Positions 32,813 to 40,416 of a stretch of DNA of 45,262 nucleotides are shown piece after piece (position 1 is the stretch's first letter; every line of letters begins with the position of its first letter). Below the pieces are notes generated by a model, which searched no databases, was not told the origin of the DNA, and saw only the letters and a list, made by a program, of their open reading frames with translations. This stretch comes from Thermoplasmata archaeon (GTDB taxonomy: Archaea; Thermoplasmatota; DTKX01; VGTL01), in the NCBI GenBank assembly GCA_038851035.1, contig JAWCLH010000010.1, positions 1 through 45,262 of the forward strand, read 5' to 3'. The position numbers and the translations under genes are program-made.

Positions 32813-34087
32813 ATGGAGAGCATAGTCTTCGTCGAGATATTCGCCATTTTCTTCATGGCGAAGCTCGCGGGCGAGCTCTTCGAGCGGCTGCGCCAGCCCC
32901 CGGTGGTCGGGGAGCTGCTGGTCGGCATCGTCGTGGCGAACACCTTCGTCTTCGACATGCTACACCTGAAAGAGAACATGGGGTACTTCGAGTTCCTTGC
33001 GGAGCTCGGGGTCATGATTCTCCTTTTCTCCGTGGGGCTCGAGACGCCCCTCCACCAGCTCTCGAAGGTCGGAATCGTCTCTACGATGGTCGCGGTCTTC
33101 GGGGTGCTCGTGCCCTTCGGGCTGGGGTTCGCGTACATCCTCGCTATCAACGGCTCCTACAGCGAGGCGATGTTCATCGGGGCCGCGATGGTCGCGACGA
33201 GCGTGGGCATAACGGCGCGCGTGCTCGCCGACCTCGGGGTAACGGGGGCGCTTGAGTCGAGGGTCATTCTGGGGGCCGCCGTGATAGACGACGTCCTCGG
33301 AATGATTGTCCTGACCATCGTCAGCGGCATGGCGGGCGGAGACCGGACGCGGCTAGAGAGCGGGGAGCACGTCCTGCTCGAGACGGCGCTTGTGATAGCG
33401 ATAGCCATCGCGTTCGTGGTCGGGGCGATGCTGCTCGGCGGCAGAATCGTGCGCAGGCTCGCGGGCGGCGACGCCCCCGCGCGGGGCAGGGCGCCGGCCC
33501 GGGGCTCGCGCAGGGACCACCTCGCCGCGCTCCGCCAGCGCAACGCCCCCTTCGTCGTCGCGCTGGTGCTGTGCTTCGGGCTCTCGGCGGTGGCGAGGTA
33601 TCTGGGCCTTGCGGCGATAATCGGGGCCTTCGTGGCCGGAATGGCCTTCGCCGAGGTCAGGGAGAGGTACCACCTGCGCGAGAAGATGGACCCGGTCAAC
33701 GACCTCCTGGCGCCGTTCTTTTTCGTACATATAGGGCTGATGGTCCACGTCTCCGACTTCCAGCCCGTGATAGGAGTGGCGGTCGTCATCACGATTCTCG
33801 CAATCGTCGGGAAGCTCGTGGGCTGCGGCCTCGCGGCGCTCAGGCTCGGCCCGGGGCCCGCCGTTGTCGTCGGGGTCGGGATGGTCCCGAGGGGCGAGGT
33901 CGGCATTATCGTGGCGATGGTGGGCCTATCCCTCCACACGATTCCCAACAGCATGTTCACCGTGGTCGTCTTCATGTCCATAGCGACCACGCTCCTCGCG
34001 CCGCCCCTTCTTGTCTGGGCCTTCAGGAGGGCCCACCCCTCCCAGCCCGCTCCGGCCTCGGGCGCGTGCCTGGAGAAAAAAAGATGA
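32813..34087 (+). CDS. CPA2-type cation/proton antiporter (KefB/NapA-like)
   Basis: A 424-residue polytopic membrane protein of the monovalent cation:proton antiporter-2 family. The early motif RQPPVVGELLVGIVV and LLFSVGLETPL are typical. The ion-binding pair is Asp-Asp (VIDDVLGMIVL), as in electrogenic NapA/KefB proteins. Later helices contain FFVHIGLMV and GMVPRGEVGIIVAM. A hydrophilic, Arg/Ala/Pro-rich loop sits mid-protein (RRLAGGDAPARGRAPARGS). No C-terminal TrkA_N domain is attached, so it is not a full KefC-type channel. The ATG at 32813 is preferred over a GTG at 32798. It would exchange Na+ or K+ for H+ and lies between two P-type pumps. Confidence 0.9.
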   Translation: MESIVFVEIFAIFFMAKLAGELFERLRQPPVVGELLVGIVVANTFVFDMLHLKENMGYFEFLAELGVMILLFSVGLETPLHQLSKVGIVSTMVAVFGVLVPFGLGFAYILAINGSYSEAMFIGAAMVATSVGITARVLADLGVTGALESRVILGAAVIDDVLGMIVLTIVSGMAGGDRTRLESGEHVLLETALVIAIAIAFVVGAMLLGGRIVRRLAGGDAPARGRAPARGSRRDHLAALRQRNAPFVVALVLCFGLSAVARYLGLAAIIGAFVAGMAFAEVRERYHLREKMDPVNDLLAPFFFVHIGLMVHVSDFQPVIGVAVVITILAIVGKLVGCGLAALRLGPGPAVVVGVGMVPRGEVGIIVAMVGLSLHTIPNSMFTVVVFMSIATTLLAPPLLVWAFRRAHPSQPAPASGACLEKKR

Positions 34088-34103
34088 AAGAGCCCCGGGG
34101 GCC

Positions 34104-35402
34104 CTAAAGAGCGTACCTGATGACGAGAAGAATATTGCAGGTGATGAGGGCCAGGACTGTCGCGGGAACCGCGGCCCCACAGTACTCGCGCCACGTGACC
34201 CTCACCCCGCACCTCTCCATCTGCGAGAGGCCGACGATGTTGGCCGAGGCCCCGATGGGCGAGGCACTGCCCCCGATGTCGCAGCCCAGGCACGAGGCCC
34301 ACGCGAGGGCCCCGAGGCCTATGCCCGTGCTCCCGGAGAGGGAGCGGATGATGGGGACCATGGCGGCGGCGAGGGGGACGTTGTCTATGAGGGCCGAGAA
34401 CACGGCCGCGGTCCACAGGATGATGGTGACGGCGAGGGCAGTGCTCCCGCCGGAGAGAAAACCTATCGCGCCCGCGAGGTCCGCGGTGACGCCCGTCCTC
34501 TCCAAACCCCCGACGATGATGAACAGGCCCCCGAAGAAGATTATCGTCCTGTAATCAAGCCTCTCCAGCATGTCCGGGAACTTTCCGCCGCTGGAGAGCA
34601 TCGTGAGGACGGCTCCGAGAATTCCGATGAAGGCCACTGAGATTTTGAGGAAGTTGTGGAGCACGAGCAGGGCCATCGAGAATATGAATATGCCCAGGGT
34701 GATGTGCATCGTTCTGGCGTCCCTTATCGCGGTCTTCGGGGGGGGCCTGAGGTATCTGAAGGCCTTCATGAACTCGACGGAGTCTACCTTGCATCTCGCG
34801 AATGTGCTCTTGAAGCACAGGTAGAGGACAAAAAGGTTCACGATGAACGCCGCCACCGCCAGCGGTCCCGTGTTTAAGACGAAGTCGCTGAAGGAGTAGT
34901 GGAGGGCCGTCCCGATGACGATGTTGGGCGGGTCTCCGACCATAGTGGCGCTGCCGCCGATGTTGGCCGAGGTGATCTCGCCGAGGATGAAGGGGAGCGG
35001 GGAGACCCTGAGAATTCTGGTTATCTCCATGGTCAGGGAGACCATAAACATTAGAACCGTTATACTGTCCATGAAGGCGGCGAGGAAGGCCGAGAGGGCG
35101 GAGAAGAGGACGAAGAGCCTGAGAACCCTGAACCGCGCCATCATTAGCGTCCTCAAACCTATCCACTTGAAGAATCCGACCTCCCTGAGCACATGAATCA
35201 TGACGAACATCCCGAATATCAGGCCCAGCGCTTCCCAATGCACGGGGCCGCGCGGGTCCAGAACGTCCTCCGGGCTCAGGATGCCCAGAGCCAGCACTGC
35301 CATCGCCCCCATCATCGCTACCAAAGCCCTCTGAATTCTCTCTGTGGCGATGAGCACAAGACAGGCCGCGAGTATGGCCACCGCCAGCGCCTTGTCGTAC
35401 AA
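34104..35402 (-). CDS. ArsB/NhaD-type ion permease
   Basis: A 432-residue membrane transporter of the ion transporter superfamily (ArsB/NhaD/P-protein type) with about eleven helices in two inverted halves. Each half has a conserved motif region: EITSANIGGSATMVGDPPNIVIG (about residues 146-168) and ALIDNVPLAAAM with CDIGGSASPIGASANIVG (about 345-400). Members include arsenite permeases and Na+/H+ antiporters; the substrate cannot be decided here. No arsR or arsC gene is nearby, while Na+/H+ and K+ genes are, so ion exchange is somewhat more likely. The start is a TTG at 35402 with no alternative ATG close by. It is convergent with the CPA2 gene and divergent from the next ATPase. Confidence 0.88.
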   Translation of the reverse strand: MYDKALAVAILAACLVLIATERIQRALVAMMGAMAVLALGILSPEDVLDPRGPVHWEALGLIFGMFVMIHVLREVGFFKWIGLRTLMMARFRVLRLFVLFSALSAFLAAFMDSITVLMFMVSLTMEITRILRVSPLPFILGEITSANIGGSATMVGDPPNIVIGTALHYSFSDFVLNTGPLAVAAFIVNLFVLYLCFKSTFARCKVDSVEFMKAFRYLRPPPKTAIRDARTMHITLGIFIFSMALLVLHNFLKISVAFIGILGAVLTMLSSGGKFPDMLERLDYRTIIFFGGLFIIVGGLERTGVTADLAGAIGFLSGGSTALAVTIILWTAAVFSALIDNVPLAAAMVPIIRSLSGSTGIGLGALAWASCLGCDIGGSASPIGASANIVGLSQMERCGVRVTWREYCGAAVPATVLALITCNILLVIRYAL

Positions 35403-35494
35403 ATCGCCGCACCCGGCCCCGTTCCACGACTTTCTCCGGTAATGAGCCGGGCGTCTATTAAATCTGTCGAGAATAGTGCGCCCTGCCCAATCGG

Positions 35495-35503
35495 TTATTT
35501 ATA
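35495..35503 (+). promoter_or_regulatory. TATA box of the SPCA-like ATPase gene
   Basis: The sequence ttatttata is centred 27 bases before the GTG at 35526, indicating a leaderless mRNA and deciding the start. A minus-strand TATA candidate (gatttaatag, about 35454-35463) in the same gap would serve the divergent permease. Confidence 0.6.
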
Positions 35504-35525
35504 CTGCGGCGGCGATTTCAGCTCC

Positions 35526-38258
35526 GTGGCCGACCTCCCTTGGCACACCCTCGGCCCGCTCGAGGCCCTTGAGAGGCTAGGGAGCAGGCTCCAGGGCCTG
35601 GGCGCGGAGGAGGCGAGGGAGAGGCTCGGGAGATATGGCGCGAACCTCCTGCGCGAGGCCCCGAGGCCCGGGCCGCTGAGGCGGTTCGCTATGCAATTCG
35701 CGAGCGCGCCCATATTGATGCTGATAGCCGCCATTGTGATTCTGCTGGCGCTGACCGTGTTCTTCGGCGAGTCGCACGTGACGGACGCGGTCGTGATATT
35801 CATAGTGATTTTCGTCAACGCCCTTATGAGCTTTATACAGGAGTCGAAGGCGCAGAAGGCGATGGACGCACTCCGCAAGCTGACGAGCCCCAAGGCCAAG
35901 CTCAGGAGGGAGGGGAGGGCGCTCGAGCTCGACGTGGCGGAGGTGGTTCCCGGGGACATCCTCCTCCTCGAGGAGGGGGACAAGGTCCCCGCCGACGCGA
36001 GGGTCCTCTCTTCCCACAACCTCGAGGTGAATGAGTCGATGCTCACCGGGGAGTCGGTGCCCGTGCGAAAAGAGCCCGACGCGGTCATCGAGGAGGGTGC
36101 CATGCTCCAGGAGAGGGTGAACATGGTCTACGCCGGTACCGTGGTCACCCGGGGGAGGGGCGAGGCCGTAGTGGTGGCGACGGGAATGGAGACCGTGATG
36201 GGCAGAATCGCGCGGCACATCCAGACGGACGAGCCCACGCCCCTCCAAAAGAGACTGGCCTCGCTCAGCAGGCAGCTCGGCGTGATCGCAATCGCGGCGG
36301 TCGTGGTCCTCTTCCTCCTCGACCGCCTCGCCCGGACCCACTCGCCGCTGGTCGACAGCTTCCTGCTCTCCGTGAGCCTAGCGGTCGCGATGATTCCAGA
36401 GGGGCTTCCGATAGTCACGCTCGTCACCCTCGCGGTCGGGATGCAGGTGATGGCTGCGAGGAAGGCTGTCGTCAGGAAGATGATGGCGGTCGAGACCCTC
36501 GGAAGCACGACATTCATCTGCACCGACAAGACCGGTACCCTGACCCGGAATGAGATGACGGTCGCCGAGATGCACATCGGCGGGAGAAGGTACACCCTGA
36601 CCGGGACAGGCTACGGGCCCGAGGGCAAGATTCTGGATGGCGAAAGGGAGGCGGACGCAACCGGGCCCCCGCTGGTCGATGCTCTTCTTGTGATGGCCCT
36701 GTGCAACGACTCCCATCTCGTTCAAAGGGGCGGGCGGTGGGAGGTCATTGGTGACCCGACCGAGGGCGCCCTGCTCAGTGTCGTGGGCAAGGCCGGCCTC
36801 AACCCCCGCGAGCTCATGCAGCGCCACCTCCGCTGCGGCGAGAAGGTCTTCGACCCCCGGCGCAGGATGATGACGACCGTGCACAGAATCGGCGGGAGCG
36901 TCAGGGCCTTCGTCAAGGGAGCGCCCGAGGTCCTTGTCGAGCTCGCCGGCGCAGTGCAGAAGGGGGAGAAGGCCCTCCCGATAACACCGGAGCTCAGGCA
37001 GGAGCTCATCGAGCTCAACGCCTCGTTGGCGTCGCGAGGCTTCCGCGTTCTCGCGCTCGGGACCCGCGAGCTCCCGGAGGGCTGTGACTTCGAGGCCGAG
37101 GGCGTAGAGAGGGGCCTCACGTTCCTAGGACTCGTGGCCATCCGGGACCCGCCGAGACCGGAGGTCGCTGAGGCCGTGCGCAGGTGCCGCGAGGCTGGCA
37201 TCAGGGTGGTCATGATAACCGGCGACCAGAGCGACACCGGCCGGTCCGTTGCGCGCGAGCTGGGAATTCTCCAAGGCGGCGGTCTCGTCCTGACGGGCTC
37301 GGAGCTCGAGAAGCTCTCGGAAGAAGAGTTCGAAAGAATAGTCGAGAATGTGAGGGTCTACGCGCGAGTCTCGCCAGAGCACAAGCTCAGAATCGTCCGG
37401 GCACTGCAGAGGAGGGGGCAAGTCGTGGCGATGACCGGTGACGGTGTCAACGACGCCCCCGCGCTGGCGAGGGCCGACATCGGTGTGGCGATGGGCCTCT
37501 CCGGGACGGACGTGGCTCGCGAGGCCAGCGACATGGTCCTGATGGACGACAACTTCAGCTCGATAGTGGCAGCGGTGGAGGAGGGGAGAAGGATATACGA
37601 CAACATAAGGAAGTTCATCAGGTACCAGCTCAGCACGAACGTGGGCGCGATATTTCTGATTTTTGCGGCGACGGTGGCGCTCCTGCCGGCGATTCCCCTC
37701 TACCCGGTCCAGATTCTCTGGGTCAATATTCTGATGGACGGGCCCCCCGCGGTGGCGCTGGGGCTCTCGCCCGGCAGCCCCGCGCTGATGAGGAGGAAGC
37801 CGAGGGACCCTGAAGAGAAGATTCTGACTCCGGAGCTGCTCAGGGCGGTCGCGTTCAACGGCTGCGTCATGGGCCTGCTGGCCTTCCTACTATTCTGGTG
37901 GGACATCGGCCGCGGCTCCGGAGCGAGGCACGCCCAGACCCTGACGTTCACGGCCTTCGTGGTCTACCAGATGTTCAGCGTCTTCAACTGCAACTCCTTG
38001 AGGAGGAGCGCGATCAGCGGCGAGGTCCGGAGGAACCCCTTCCTGCTCGTCGCGGTCGTGGTCTCTCTCCTGCTCCAGCTCGCAGTGGTCTACCTGCCCC
38101 CCATCAACCCCTTCTTCCACACCGTGCCGCTGGGCGCGAGCGATTGGGCGCTGATTCTCGGGACGGGAATTCTCGTGCTCGCAATCGAAGAGGCGAGGAA
38201 GGCGGCGGTCCGCGCGCTCTCGCCGGAGCGGGCGGTCTCCGGCGCCCAGCTCGCTTAA
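35526..38258 (+). CDS. SPCA/PMR1-like Ca2+/Mn2+ P-type ATPase
   Basis: A 910-residue P2A-type pump. N-terminal cation ATPase domain (WHTLGPLEALERLGS), TGES loop, MIPEGLP in the fourth helix, phosphorylated Asp D334 in TDKTGTLT, and TGDGVNDAPALA. The ion-site residues match the single-site SPCA/PMR1 group and not SERCA: the fifth helix has NVGAIFLI (no Glu), and the sixth has ILWVNILMDGPPAVALG (Asn and Asp kept, Thr replaced by Met). Members export Ca2+ and Mn2+ from the cytosol. The GTG start at 35526 is chosen from the TATA spacing; the frame runs further upstream but there reads as antisense to the permease gene. It is followed 40 bases later by the first OPT transporter. Confidence 0.93.
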   Translation: MADLPWHTLGPLEALERLGSRLQGLGAEEARERLGRYGANLLREAPRPGPLRRFAMQFASAPILMLIAAIVILLALTVFFGESHVTDAVVIFIVIFVNALMSFIQESKAQKAMDALRKLTSPKAKLRREGRALELDVAEVVPGDILLLEEGDKVPADARVLSSHNLEVNESMLTGESVPVRKEPDAVIEEGAMLQERVNMVYAGTVVTRGRGEAVVVATGMETVMGRIARHIQTDEPTPLQKRLASLSRQLGVIAIAAVVVLFLLDRLARTHSPLVDSFLLSVSLAVAMIPEGLPIVTLVTLAVGMQVMAARKAVVRKMMAVETLGSTTFICTDKTGTLTRNEMTVAEMHIGGRRYTLTGTGYGPEGKILDGEREADATGPPLVDALLVMALCNDSHLVQRGGRWEVIGDPTEGALLSVVGKAGLNPRELMQRHLRCGEKVFDPRRRMMTTVHRIGGSVRAFVKGAPEVLVELAGAVQKGEKALPITPELRQELIELNASLASRGFRVLALGTRELPEGCDFEAEGVERGLTFLGLVAIRDPPRPEVAEAVRRCREAGIRVVMITGDQSDTGRSVARELGILQGGGLVLTGSELEKLSEEEFERIVENVRVYARVSPEHKLRIVRALQRRGQVVAMTGDGVNDAPALARADIGVAMGLSGTDVAREASDMVLMDDNFSSIVAAVEEGRRIYDNIRKFIRYQLSTNVGAIFLIFAATVALLPAIPLYPVQILWVNILMDGPPAVALGLSPGSPALMRRKPRDPEEKILTPELLRAVAFNGCVMGLLAFLLFWWDIGRGSGARHAQTLTFTAFVVYQMFSVFNCNSLRRSAISGEVRRNPFLLVAVVVSLLLQLAVVYLPPINPFFHTVPLGASDWALILGTGILVLAIEEARKAAVRALSPERAVSGAQLA

Positions 38259-38259
38259 G

Positions 38260-38268
38260 GTAATATAC
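38260..38268 (+). promoter_or_regulatory. TATA box of the first OPT gene
   Basis: The sequence gtaatatac begins right after the ATPase stop codon and lies about 33 bases before the TTG at 38298. Confidence 0.5.
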
Positions 38269-38297
38269 CCCGTGCACGATACCGCGCCGGCGAGGCC

Positions 38298-40370
38298 TTG
38301 GCGGTCCGGCAACCGCAGTACAGGGAGCCCCCGACGCCGGGAGGGCTGGAGGCGATCGAGAGGGGGAGCCTCCAGTGGTTCGACCCAGAGATGTACAGCA
38401 ACCTGAACACCGGCGTCATGGAGCAATACCTTGAGGAGAAGAACCAGCGAGAGAGCTGGGAGCGTTCGAGGTGGAACTGGGGAAAGGTCATCGTGGCGAT
38501 GGCGGTCGGGGCGGCCTTCGCCGCGATAACCGAGTATGTGGCGCTGAAGATAGGGATGGGCATAAGCGCGGTTATGTACATCATTTACCTATCCGGGATG
38601 GCGCTGCGCTGGAGGCCCTCGGAAATCAATATTGTGGCGGCCGCGGCGGACGCGGCCGCGATGGTGTGCATGGGATTCATATTCTCCTACCCCGCGATTT
38701 ACCTCCTGAAGTACTCGCCCGACTTCGCGATAGGTAAGGCTGCGGACGGGAGCCTGATATTCATCGTCCAGGAGATTCCGCCGGTATGGATAGCCATCGT
38801 GGCCTCCGTCCTCTCGGGCTGGCTGGGAACGGTCTACTTCGTCCTTTTCAGGAGGCTCTGGCTCGTCGAGGACCCCCTGCACGTGCCGGGCTTCGAGCCA
38901 AACCTGAAGCTTCTGGACATCGCCAACGACATAACCCGCGGGGGCGCCGAGGCCGCGAAGCGCTCCATCAAAATCGTGGGCGCCTCGACCGGCATAACGG
39001 CCCTGTTCACGTTCCTCAGGGATTTCCCGGTCTTTCAGGACGCTTCGGGGAAGACCAGTGTGTCCATCCTCGACCGCTTCTTCGGAGGGGCGTATTACAA
39101 GGCAGGCGAGATAAAAATGCCCGAGGAAATCGCTACCCACACGTTCGTGTCCTTCACAATCCTGCCCATCCAGATCGGCGTGGGCTGGTTCATGAGGTTC
39201 AGGGTGGCGCTGCTGATGTGCCTGGGAACATTCCTCACGTGGTTCATCATCGTCCCCATGGCGGTGGCCCTCCACGTGCCGGTCTACGACATCAACGCCG
39301 GCGGCTTCCTGGACGTCAGCACCTACCCCTTCAGCTCCTGGATGGCCTACAGGAAGATCGCGGTCATCATAGGCATCGGGGCGCTCCTCGGCGGGGGAAT
39401 CTTCGCCATCATCAAGATGCTCCCGACTTTTGCAGGTCTCTTTAAAGACATCGCGAATGCGCTGCGCGGGACAAGGGCGAAGGGCGCGGGGGCCGACTAC
39501 ATAGACGGAAGGGGCTGGTACGACTGGCCCGTGGCCCACATCGGGTACATCGCCGCGCTGGCCTTCGTCACGATTCTGGCGGTGCTCATAATCTCGGGCT
39601 TCGGCGTGGTGGAGTCGTTTGTGTTCTGCGTCCTCCTCCTCTTCGCCACCTTCATATTCTCGGCCATCGCGGTCAAGACCCTCGGGGAGACCGGGACAAC
39701 GCCCGTCTCCGCAACCTCTATACTCGTGCTCATAATACTCATCGTCACCTTCCGCCTTATCGGAACGCCCAAGGAGACGCTGGTCATAATATCCCTCCTC
39801 GGGACGACCGTCTTCTGCTCGGCGATATCCCTGTCTGCTTCCATAATATTCGACTTCAAGCTCGGGATATACGTCGGGAACAGGCCCTACCACCTGATGA
39901 AGTCGGTCCTGACCGCTACGATACCGGGCGCGGTGGTCTCGGCTCTCGCCGCCGGCTTCCTCTCATATCAGCTCGCCACGGGGAAGCTCGACCTGTTGGC
40001 CCCGCAGGCCAACGTCTTCGCGACGCTGACACAGCTCCTCGCGGGCGGCCAGAGCAACGAGCTCGTGCTCCAGTACCTCGGAATCGGGATGGCGATAGGG
40101 GTCTTCATGGAGCTGATGACGGGCATGGGCACAGCCTTCGGCCTCGGGATGTACTTCCCCCTCTCGATTCAGCTCCCGATGCTGCTCGGCGGCGCGCTAA
40201 GGGACCTCTACGAGAGGAACGTTCTGGAGCCACGCGCAAGGGCCGAGAAATGGTCGGAGCGGAAGAGGACGCTCAAGGTTCTTGATACATACATGGCCGC
40301 GGCCGGCCTGATGATAGGGGAGCCTGTGATGGCGATGGTGGCGGCGATGGTGATGGTCTCGATAACCTGA
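38298..40370 (+). CDS. OPT-family oligopeptide/metal-chelate transporter 1
   Basis: A 690-residue polytopic protein of the OPT superfamily with about fifteen hydrophobic segments. Family-like stretches are VEDPLHVPGFEPNLKLLDIA in the first half, the GNRPYHLMKSVLTATIPGA loop and ELMTGMGTAFGLGMYFPLSIQLP near the end. OPT proteins use the proton gradient to import peptides, glutathione derivatives or metal chelates; the substrate is not predictable here. It begins with TTG; the N-terminus aligns well with the paralogue at 40417 (RxPTPxGLExIExGxLxW), supporting the start. It follows the SPCA-like ATPase by 40 bases but has its own TATA element. Confidence 0.9.
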   Translation: MAVRQPQYREPPTPGGLEAIERGSLQWFDPEMYSNLNTGVMEQYLEEKNQRESWERSRWNWGKVIVAMAVGAAFAAITEYVALKIGMGISAVMYIIYLSGMALRWRPSEINIVAAAADAAAMVCMGFIFSYPAIYLLKYSPDFAIGKAADGSLIFIVQEIPPVWIAIVASVLSGWLGTVYFVLFRRLWLVEDPLHVPGFEPNLKLLDIANDITRGGAEAAKRSIKIVGASTGITALFTFLRDFPVFQDASGKTSVSILDRFFGGAYYKAGEIKMPEEIATHTFVSFTILPIQIGVGWFMRFRVALLMCLGTFLTWFIIVPMAVALHVPVYDINAGGFLDVSTYPFSSWMAYRKIAVIIGIGALLGGGIFAIIKMLPTFAGLFKDIANALRGTRAKGAGADYIDGRGWYDWPVAHIGYIAALAFVTILAVLIISGFGVVESFVFCVLLLFATFIFSAIAVKTLGETGTTPVSATSILVLIILIVTFRLIGTPKETLVIISLLGTTVFCSAISLSASIIFDFKLGIYVGNRPYHLMKSVLTATIPGAVVSALAAGFLSYQLATGKLDLLAPQANVFATLTQLLAGGQSNELVLQYLGIGMAIGVFMELMTGMGTAFGLGMYFPLSIQLPMLLGGALRDLYERNVLEPRARAEKWSERKRTLKVLDTYMAAAGLMIGEPVMAMVAAMVMVSIT

Positions 40371-40386
40371 GCTCAATCAACAAGCG

Positions 40387-40395
40387 TTATATATT
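40387..40395 (+). promoter_or_regulatory. TATA box of the second OPT gene
   Basis: The sequence ttatatatt is centred 26 bases before the ATG at 40417. No Shine-Dalgarno is seen, which fits a leaderless transcript separate from the first OPT gene. Confidence 0.65.
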
Positions 40396-40416
40396 CACAT
40401 CAGTTATCGAGCAGCG

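Noticed and set aside
35193-35525. Upstream extension of the second P-type ATPase frame
   Set aside because: It is antisense to the ArsB/NhaD permease gene; the TATA box at 35495-35503 sets the start at 35526.
38589-39893. 434-codon minus-strand frame opposite the first OPT gene
   Set aside because: Antisense shadow of a GC-rich gene: His/Asp/Arg-rich product with no fold.
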